Positions 6,669 through 11,666 of a stretch of DNA of 11,666 nt are shown here, one piece after another. Within the stretch, counting starts at the first letter, position 1. Each line of letters starts with the position of its first letter. The notes beneath the pieces are model-generated. The model was not told where the DNA came from and did not search any database. It saw only the letters and a list, made by a program, of their open reading frames with translations. Source of the stretch: Bacteroidaceae bacterium (lineage in GTDB: Bacteria; Bacteroidota; Bacteroidia; Bacteroidales; Bacteroidaceae); assembly GCA_016302435.1 (NCBI GenBank), contig JAEDNQ010000067.1:1-11666 (forward strand). The letters run 5' to 3'. The position numbers were made by a program, and so were the translations under genes.

Positions 6669-8162
6669 CTATTCTGGGCTGTTGGAGTTTTCCTCTTCGA
6701 GGGAGAAGAAGGAGCTGCCGTCGAAGCAGTGGGTGCAGATGTCGCACTTTGGCAAGCCGATGGCCTGGACGATGGTCTCGAGTTTGGAGAACTTGAGGCT
6801 GTCGAGGTTGAGACGACGTGCTATCTCTGCCACCATGGCCTTGTATTCGGGCGAGTCGGTGGTGGCGTATGCCTTGATGCGTTCGGGGGCTATGGTCACT
6901 TCCTTGTCGGTCAGCGAGTCGGTGAGCATGGTGGCAGTGTTGGAGTGTGTCTCCATGTCGCGGATGATGCGGCGAGTGATGAGTTCGAGCTCTGACTTGC
7001 TGGCGGAGAAGTTGACGAAGGGGCAGGCATAGATGAGCGGTGGGCAGGCTATGCGCATGTGCACCTCCTTGGCTCCCAGCTCTTTGAGCACCTGCGTGTT
7101 CTCCCTGAGCTGTGTGCCTCTGACGATGGAGTCGTCGCAGAAGAGGCATCGCTTGCCTTTGAGCATGTCCTTGTTGGGGATGAGCTTCATTTTTGCCACG
7201 AGGTTGCGTATGTTCTGGTTGGCGGGCATGAAAGAGCGTGGCCATGTGGGTGTGTACTTGCTGATGCCTCGCTGGTAGGGTGTCTTGTGGCCTGCGCTGT
7301 AGCCTATGGCCATGCCTATGCCTGAGTCTGGTATGCCTCCAACGGAGTCAACCTCCGTGGGGTCTTCTTCTCCCATGACACGTCCGGTCTCGTAGCGCAC
7401 GTCCTCGACGTTCTTGCCTTCGTAGGTAGAGGTGGGGAATCCGTAGTATATCCAGAGGAAGGAACACATCTGCATCTTCTTGTTAGGCTTGCGCAGCTGT
7501 GTCATGCCTGTTGGGGTGAGCTTGACAATCTCTCCTGGGCCTACGAAGTATGAGGTCTCGTAGCCGAGGTTGGGGAAGGCTGTCGTCTCGCTCGTGGCTG
7601 CCATGGCTCCCTCTTTCTGTCCGATGGCTATGGGAGTGCGTCCCCATGCGTCGCGTGCGGCTATGATGCCGTCTTCGGTGAGCAGGAGCATGGAGCATGA
7701 GCCCTTGACAGTGCGGTAGACATTTTCTATGCCCTCGACGAAGTCCTTGCCCTTGACGATGAGCAGGCCGATGAGCTCGGTTGGGTTGATAACGCCAGAG
7801 GAGAACTCTGACAGGTGCATGTTCTCTTGAAGCAGATGTCCTGCTATCTCTTCGAGATTGTTGACCTTGGCAACGGTGACGAGGGCGAAGCGCCCCAAGT
7901 GGCTGTTGAAGAGCATGGGCTGCGCGTCTGTGTCGCTTATGATGCCAATGCCCGATGTGCCGTCAAACTTTGGCAGTTCCGCCTCGAATCGTGTGCGGAA
8001 ATATGTATTTTCAAGATTGTGGATGGAGCGGTAAAAGCCCTTCTCCTTGCTATACGTTGCCATACCGCCGCGGCGTGTGCCGAGGTGTGACTGGTAGTCA
8101 GTGCCGTAGAAAAGTTCTGCGGCGCATTTTTCTGTTGAAACGGTTCCGAAAAAACCTCCCAT
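6669..8162 (-). CDS. PurF-like amidophosphoribosyltransferase with a degenerate glutaminase domain
   Basis: A 497-residue homologue of PurF, which makes phosphoribosylamine from PRPP and glutamine, the first step of purine synthesis. The phosphoribosyltransferase half looks intact: CDDSIVRGTQ (Asp343, Asp344, Arg348, Thr350) is the PRPP loop. Cys233, Cys380 and the C-terminal Cys473/476/479 match the positions of the Fe-S ligands in Bacillus-type PurF. The N-terminal glutaminase half is altered. The protein begins MGGFFG where PurF begins with the nucleophile (M)CGI. The conserved HVRY-STAG segment reads IISDTD, and the HNGN oxyanion motif is replaced by VAKV. It may use free ammonia, take ammonia from a partner, or have a regulatory or different role. 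The start at 8162 is fixed by the promoter; an in-frame start at 8198 would precede the transcript. The kinase gene follows 19 nt downstream. Confidence 0.85.
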   Translation of the reverse strand: MGGFFGTVSTEKCAAELFYGTDYQSHLGTRRGGMATYSKEKGFYRSIHNLENTYFRTRFEAELPKFDGTSGIGIISDTDAQPMLFNSHLGRFALVTVAKVNNLEEIAGHLLQENMHLSEFSSGVINPTELIGLLIVKGKDFVEGIENVYRTVKGSCSMLLLTEDGIIAARDAWGRTPIAIGQKEGAMAATSETTAFPNLGYETSYFVGPGEIVKLTPTGMTQLRKPNKKMQMCSFLWIYYGFPTSTYEGKNVEDVRYETGRVMGEEDPTEVDSVGGIPDSGIGMAIGYSAGHKTPYQRGISKYTPTWPRSFMPANQNIRNLVAKMKLIPNKDMLKGKRCLFCDDSIVRGTQLRENTQVLKELGAKEVHMRIACPPLIYACPFVNFSASKSELELITRRIIRDMETHSNTATMLTDSLTDKEVTIAPERIKAYATTDSPEYKAMVAEIARRLNLDSLKFSKLETIVQAIGLPKCDICTHCFDGSSFFSLEEENSNSPE

Positions 8163-8195
8163 ATATTTATGTTGTGTCTTATTAAAAATATGGTG

Positions 8196-8203
8196 CAAAG
8201 TTA
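8196..8203 (-). promoter_or_regulatory. -7 box of the purF-like operon
   Basis: On the minus strand TAACTTTG at 8203-8196 matches TAnnTTTG exactly and places transcription start near 8190, about 28 nt before the ATG at 8162. No good TTTG box is found 19-21 nt upstream. Instead the 10-mer AAGTTATGAT (plus-strand reading) occurs at 8198-8207 and again at 8223-8232, exactly 25 bp apart. The second copy sits where the -33 box would be and could be an operator or an alternative box. Confidence 0.6.
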
Positions 8204-8286
8204 TGATTTTTTGATGAACTATAAGTTATGATAATGTAAAAAAACAATCTTTTGTATTAAAAAAAGCAACAAATGACGTTCTTCTA

Positions 8287-8317
8287 TGTGGTGCAAACAA
8301 ATTTTTATCTATATTTG
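8287..8317 (+). promoter_or_regulatory. Promoter of the ATPase/DUF4435 pair
   Basis: TATATTTG at 8310-8317 is a perfect -7 box (TAnnTTTG). TGTG at 8287-8290, 19 nt upstream, is a one-mismatch -33 box. Transcription should start near 8323, about 20 nt before the ATG at 8343. An in-frame ATG at 8286 lies upstream of the boxes and cannot be the start. The promoter is back to back with that of the purF-like operon, so the 180-bp spacer serves both directions. Confidence 0.7.
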
Positions 8318-8342
8318 CAATATAAACAAAACACATCGACTT

Positions 8343-9182
8343 ATGGAAAAAAGAGCTGATTACATACAGAGCATAGAGATAAAGGCTTTGTGGAAAGGGG
8401 GCAAGCACATCATCTGGACGCTTCAGCCCGATGTCAACATCCTCAGCGGCATCAACGGGGTGGGCAAGAGCACCATCATCAACCATTCGGCCATGATGCT
8501 CAGTGCCATCGACCGAGGAGAGATAGTCCCAGAGAGTGCCCCCCAGGGCGTGAAGATAAAGCTCATGCCTGAGGACGCCACCTACATCAAGTTTGACGTC
8601 ATACGTTCGTTCGACCGCCCTCTGCTCCACAGCGACCTTTTGGAGAAACTCTCCGACTCTCGCGTGAAGACAGAGCTCGACTGGCAGATATACCGTCTGC
8701 AAAAACGATACCTCGACTATCAGGTCAACATGGGCAACCGCATCATAGAGCTCCTCACATCGGGCAATCCCGACGACCAGATGCGCGCCGCCGAGGTGAG
8801 CCGTCCCAAGACACAGTTCCAGGACATGATAGACCGCCTATTTGCCGACACATGCAAGAAGATTGACCGCAAGAGCAATGAGATACAGTTCATACAAGAC
8901 ATGGGCACCATGACCGAGACCATCACGCCCTACCAGCTCTCAAGCGGCGAGAAGCAGATGCTGGCCATCTTGCTCACCGTTCTGGTGGAGAACAGGGAGA
9001 AATACGCTCTCCTTATGGACGAGCCCGAAATATCTCTCCACATAGACTGGCAGCAGCAGCTTATCGACCTCATACGCCAGCTCAACCCAAATGTGCAGAT
9101 CATCCTCTCCACCCACTCCCCTGCCCTCATCATGGACGGATGGATGAGCAATGTGACCGAGGTCAACGAGATTTCAAACTGA
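8343..9182 (+). CDS. ABC/AAA-type ATPase, AriA-like partner of the DUF4435 gene
   Basis: A 279-residue soluble ATPase of the OLD/RecF-like AAA_15/AAA_21 group. It has a complete ABC-type set: Walker A GINGVGKST (36-44, Lys42), signature LSSGEKQ (199-205), Walker B ALLMDEPE (Asp226, Glu227) and switch histidine 258 in STHSPA. Between Walker A and the signature lies a helical, probably coiled-coil insert of about 150 residues. Such ATPases act as dimers or oligomers that clamp or hold partner proteins. The gene downstream encodes a DUF4435 Toprim-type protein. This ATPase plus DUF4435 pairing is the architecture of the PARIS anti-phage system, where AriA sequesters the toxic nuclease AriB until a phage protein triggers release. 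The protein is shorter than the AriA proteins I know of. The ATPase call is firm; the PARIS-like role is inferred from context. Confidence 0.88.
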   Translation: MEKRADYIQSIEIKALWKGGKHIIWTLQPDVNILSGINGVGKSTIINHSAMMLSAIDRGEIVPESAPQGVKIKLMPEDATYIKFDVIRSFDRPLLHSDLLEKLSDSRVKTELDWQIYRLQKRYLDYQVNMGNRIIELLTSGNPDDQMRAAEVSRPKTQFQDMIDRLFADTCKKIDRKSNEIQFIQDMGTMTETITPYQLSSGEKQMLAILLTVLVENREKYALLMDEPEISLHIDWQQQLIDLIRQLNPNVQIILSTHSPALIMDGWMSNVTEVNEISN

Positions 9183-9314
9183 GCAATATTCACAGAACCT
9201 TTATTTCCGAACATTGCGAAAGGTGAAATCAGTGTTCTTGAGCCAAATAAACAAACGAGCTATTTCACAAGGTGGATTAAACCAATTTCCGCCATAAGCC
9301 AACCAACATCAGTT

Positions 9315-10313
9315 ATGGCACACAATCTTTTATCCAATATCAACTCCGCCTACATAGAGGCAGCCAACCGCCTGAGACCCAAGAGCAAGAAGAAGAAGGT
9401 GGTGGCATACGTGGAGTCGTATGACGACATCTTCTTCTGGAGGAGTGTGCTGAGCGACTTTGAAGATGACAACACAGAGATAGAGGTGATGCTGCCCAGC
9501 CGGACAAGCCTCAACCGCGGCAAGAAGACAGCCATGATGAACCAGTTGGGCGACGCTCTCGGACGCTACATGATAGCCTGTGTGGATGCTGACCTCGACT
9601 ACTTGCTGCAGAGCTCCACCATCAGTTCGGAGCGCATGCTCAGCAATCCATACGTCGTTCACACCTATGTCTACTCCATCGAAAACTACTTCTGCTACTC
9701 CAAGAGCCTTCACACCGTGTGCGTCATGGCCACGCTCAATGACCGCAGTGTATTCAATTTTGAGGAATATCTGCGCATGTACTCCGACATTGTCTACGAA
9801 CTCTTCGTCTGGCTCATCTGGCTCCATCGCCATGAGCGCTTCAACGACATGCCCCTCTCTTCGTTCAACAACATAGCATCTGTGGAGCAGCTCAACATAC
9901 AGAAGCCTGTGGATGCCCTCGAACGCCTGCGGCGCAATGTCAACCGCAAGCTCTCATGGCTCCAGCGCAATGTGCCTGAGGCCAAGGGCAAGCTCACAGC
10001 CCTGAAGGAAGAACTGGCCCTGTTGGGTGTGGACAGAGACAGCACCTACCTCTTCGTCCAGGGTCATCACCTGATGGACAATGTGGTAGATGCTGCCATC
10101 ACTCCCGTGTGCACCATGCTTCGCCGCGAGCGGGAGAAAGAGATAAAGCGCCTGTCGAACGGCAACGCTGTCCAGATGGACAACGAGCTGGCATGCTACT
10201 CCCACAGCCAGCTGACCCCCGTTCAGATGCTGCGGCGCAACACGATGTATAAGGACTGTCCCATGTATCAGAGGCTCAAGGAGCATGTGGCTCGGGTGCT
10301 TGGCGTCCGATGA
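9315..10313 (+). CDS. DUF4435 protein with Toprim-type catalytic motifs, AriB-like
   Basis: A 332-residue protein assigned to DUF4435 from its N-terminal motifs. VVAYVESYDDIFFW carries Glu34 with Asp37/Asp38, and ACVDADLD carries Asp91/Asp93/Asp95. These are the glutamate and DxD motifs of a Toprim metal site. A YSIENYF segment about 20 residues later is also typical. The C-terminal half is helical with basic runs and no motif I recognise. In PARIS, AriB is a DUF4435 Toprim nuclease that cuts host tRNA when released from AriA; the visible catalytic residues here would permit nuclease activity. The gene follows the ATPase by 132 nt, in which I see no promoter or convincing terminator, so the two are probably co-transcribed. 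Its last codons lie inside a 38-bp tandem repeat shared with the convergent GH8 gene. Function is inferred, not shown. Confidence 0.85.
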   Translation: MAHNLLSNINSAYIEAANRLRPKSKKKKVVAYVESYDDIFFWRSVLSDFEDDNTEIEVMLPSRTSLNRGKKTAMMNQLGDALGRYMIACVDADLDYLLQSSTISSERMLSNPYVVHTYVYSIENYFCYSKSLHTVCVMATLNDRSVFNFEEYLRMYSDIVYELFVWLIWLHRHERFNDMPLSSFNNIASVEQLNIQKPVDALERLRRNVNRKLSWLQRNVPEAKGKLTALKEELALLGVDRDSTYLFVQGHHLMDNVVDAAITPVCTMLRREREKEIKRLSNGNAVQMDNELACYSHSQLTPVQMLRRNTMYKDCPMYQRLKEHVARVLGVR

Positions 10314-10370
10314 CTCTGCATGTGCCGCTCACGGTGCTTGGCGTCCGATGACTCTGTACGTGCCGCTCAG
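10295..10370. repeat. 38-bp tandem duplication across the convergent gene ends
   Basis: Units at 10295-10332 and 10333-10370 both begin GGTGCTTGGCGTCCGATGA and differ at three positions. On the plus strand both contain the last codons of the DUF4435 gene (VLGVR-stop). On the minus strand both encode the GH8 C-terminus (SGTxRVIGRQAP). The GH8 stop is formed at the unit junction (10329-10331). Confidence 0.93.
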
Positions 10371-11618
10371 GTGCATGAAGGCAAAGAGGCGGAGCAGGCC
10401 ATCGTAGTATGCGTCGAAATATCCATCCTCGTATGGTTCGTGCTTAGCTTGCCAAAGCGCATCGACAAACTCCTTGCTCTTGGCGTGGCTGCACATGACT
10501 GAGGCTGAAGCCATTGTAGCTACGAGTCCGATGGAGTGGCGCAACTTCTTGAAGCCACCCGCATCGAGTATCTCCTCTTCTGCAGGCAGAGTGCCGTCGA
10601 CTCGGTACTGATCCACATAGGTGTCTATGCCCTGAGAGTAGAAGAAGTTCTGTATCTTCTCTCCATACTGCTGCTGCCACTCCCTGTCGGAGCAGCTCCA
10701 CTCGTAGTCGAGGGCTATGTTCATGGGCACTCGCCATGAGTCGAAGCGGAAGTTGTTGGCACCGTTGACCCTGCCTCCGAAGGGCGGCATGGGACTGCCG
10801 TCATACTGGCTGTAGTCGGCATTGAGGCCTGTCTTGTCGTTGATGGCTCTATGGAGATATTCCCTCGCCTTGGCAGCACACTCCTTCCAGTATTCGCTTC
10901 TGCCGTCGTCTGCCCAGAGGCTCCACACCTCGTAGAAGGCTGGTATGTGGTAAGAGGGGTCGGTGAAGCGCGCCCCGAAACCGTCGGGCGTGAATGTGAT
11001 GAGCTTTGTCTCCGGATCTATGAGATAAGCCTTTCTCTCTCCGCCATTCATGCCCATGCAGCTGTTGAGTATGCGCTGCGCCTCTGCCTTGTAGTTGATG
11101 CCTGTGTCATCGCCCCATCTGTTGGAGGCGAAGAGGAGAGCCGTGATGTAATACAGCTCACCGTCGGAGGCAGAGCCCATGGCATTCTTTGTGCCGTCGG
11201 TCTTGCAGCTCCAGGCGAAGAAGCCGTCGCGCGCGCCTCCCTGATGCTGCATGTATCGCTTGCTCCATCTCCACAGCCTGTCGAAGATGTCTTTCTTGTC
11301 TCGCTGCACGGCTATCATCATGCCATAAGACATGCCCTCGGTGCGAGCGTCATTGTTCTTTATGTCCGACACATACCCCATGGAATCTCCTACTTCGAAG
11401 TACACTTTGTTGGGACCGTAGAAGACATCGTGGAAGACCTCTTCCACCTTCTCTTCCACCTCTTTTGCGCCATACCCCATCTCGACGAATACATTGCGGT
11501 AACGCCCTGTCTCCATCGCTCCTTTGTTCCACGGAGTGTAGGTCTGGGCTTGGGATGGCATGATGGATGCCGCCATGATGCATGAGGTCAGCATGGTTCT
11601 GATTGTTGATAGTTTCAT
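10329..11618 (-). CDS. Secreted GH8 glycoside hydrolase, probably reducing-end xylose-releasing exo-oligoxylanase
   Basis: A 429-residue family GH8 (alpha/alpha)6-barrel enzyme, probably removing xylose from the reducing end of xylo-oligosaccharides (Rex, EC 3.2.1.156). A signal peptide spans residues 1 to about 24, with likely cleavage after MPSQA, so it is exported, probably to the periplasm. ARTEGMSYGM contains the general acid Glu94; SDGELYYI is the conserved sugar-binding Asp segment; FDSWRVPMN contains the likely base Asp293. WNKGAMETGRYRN at the mature N-terminus and DPSYHIPAFYEVW are also typical. The start at 11618 is chosen because it opens directly on the signal peptide; a GTG at the window edge would add 16 unlikely residues. 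No promoter is visible in the 48 bases before it, so it may follow an upstream gene. Endo-xylanase, cellulase or chitosanase activity also occurs in GH8 and is less likely. The C-terminal 12 codons lie in a tandem duplication. Confidence 0.9.
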   Translation of the reverse strand: MKLSTIRTMLTSCIMAASIMPSQAQTYTPWNKGAMETGRYRNVFVEMGYGAKEVEEKVEEVFHDVFYGPNKVYFEVGDSMGYVSDIKNNDARTEGMSYGMMIAVQRDKKDIFDRLWRWSKRYMQHQGGARDGFFAWSCKTDGTKNAMGSASDGELYYITALLFASNRWGDDTGINYKAEAQRILNSCMGMNGGERKAYLIDPETKLITFTPDGFGARFTDPSYHIPAFYEVWSLWADDGRSEYWKECAAKAREYLHRAINDKTGLNADYSQYDGSPMPPFGGRVNGANNFRFDSWRVPMNIALDYEWSCSDREWQQQYGEKIQNFFYSQGIDTYVDQYRVDGTLPAEEEILDAGGFKKLRHSIGLVATMASASVMCSHAKSKEFVDALWQAKHEPYEDGYFDAYYDGLLRLFAFMHLSGTYRVIGRQAP

Positions 11619-11666
11619 TGTTCGCTGTGATGAAAAATTGGTAAATATGCACTCCTGTTTATGCAC

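Noticed and set aside
6646..7245. 199-codon open frame on the minus strand
   Set aside because: It overlaps the PurF-like gene in another frame and its His/Arg/Gln-rich low-complexity protein is a frame shadow.
8163..8198. Twelve-residue N-terminal extension of the PurF-like protein
   Set aside because: The start would overlap the -7 box and precede the transcript. The extension also does not supply a catalytic N-terminal cysteine.
8286..8342. Nineteen-residue N-terminal extension of the ATPase
   Set aside because: It starts upstream of the promoter boxes and has no family similarity; ATG 8343 follows the -7 box at a normal distance.
9183..9314. Second promoter or terminator between the ATPase and DUF4435 genes
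   Set aside because: No TTTG or TAnnTTTG is present. The only inverted repeats are short (GTGAAAT at 9223-9229 with ATTTCAC at 9262-9268, and CCTTT/AAAGG), too weak to call.
10851..11585. 244-codon open frame on the plus strand
   Set aside because: It is antisense to the GH8 gene, shows no recognisable domain, and its valine/cysteine/histidine-rich composition is typical of the reverse of a real coding frame.

Overview
The window most resembles a gut or rumen Bacteroidales chromosome, probably Prevotella/Segatella. The evidence is Bacteroidota-type promoters (TTTG, about 19 nt, TAnnTTTG), almost no Shine-Dalgarno sequences, an SDR-type mannonate oxidoreductase beside mannonate dehydratase, a PF09820/PF08011-like ATPase-nuclease, and a secreted GH8 enzyme of the Rex type. 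I see no integrase, transposase, tRNA gene or CRISPR array.

Layout, left to right. (1) 1-2282 (+): three 25-bp tandem repeats, then uxuA (mannonate dehydratase), a spacer of three degenerate 20-bp repeats, uxuB (SDR-type fructuronate reductase), and a strong hairpin terminator. This is the uronate branch that carries fructuronate to 2-keto-3-deoxygluconate. (2) 2283-4211 (+): a spacer with two copies of a short leader motif, a textbook Bacteroidota promoter, and an AAA-ATPase-like/PD-(D/E)XK protein whose start codon overlaps the stop of a five-codon leader ORF. (3) 8162-4259 (-): a PurF-like amidophosphoribosyltransferase that has lost its glutaminase catalytic residues. It is followed 19 nt later by an orphan membrane histidine kinase with two periplasmic amino-acid-binding-type (SBP_bac_3) domains. 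(4) 8343-10313 (+), divergent from the purF-like gene: an ABC/AAA ATPase followed by a DUF4435 Toprim-type protein, the domain combination of the PARIS anti-phage system (AriA/AriB). (5) 11618-10329 (-): a secreted GH8 glycosidase, convergent with the DUF4435 gene. The two 3' ends share a 38-bp tandem duplication that appears to have separated genes that once overlapped.

The uxu genes and the GH8 enzyme fit a glucuronoxylan/pectin-using lifestyle. The points most worth following up are the compact PARIS-like pair, the glutaminase-dead PurF paralogue co-transcribed with a ligand-sensing kinase, the MRTYL leader ORF before the ATPase-nuclease, and the duplication at the convergent gene ends. 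All functional statements are read from motifs by eye; no database search was run.
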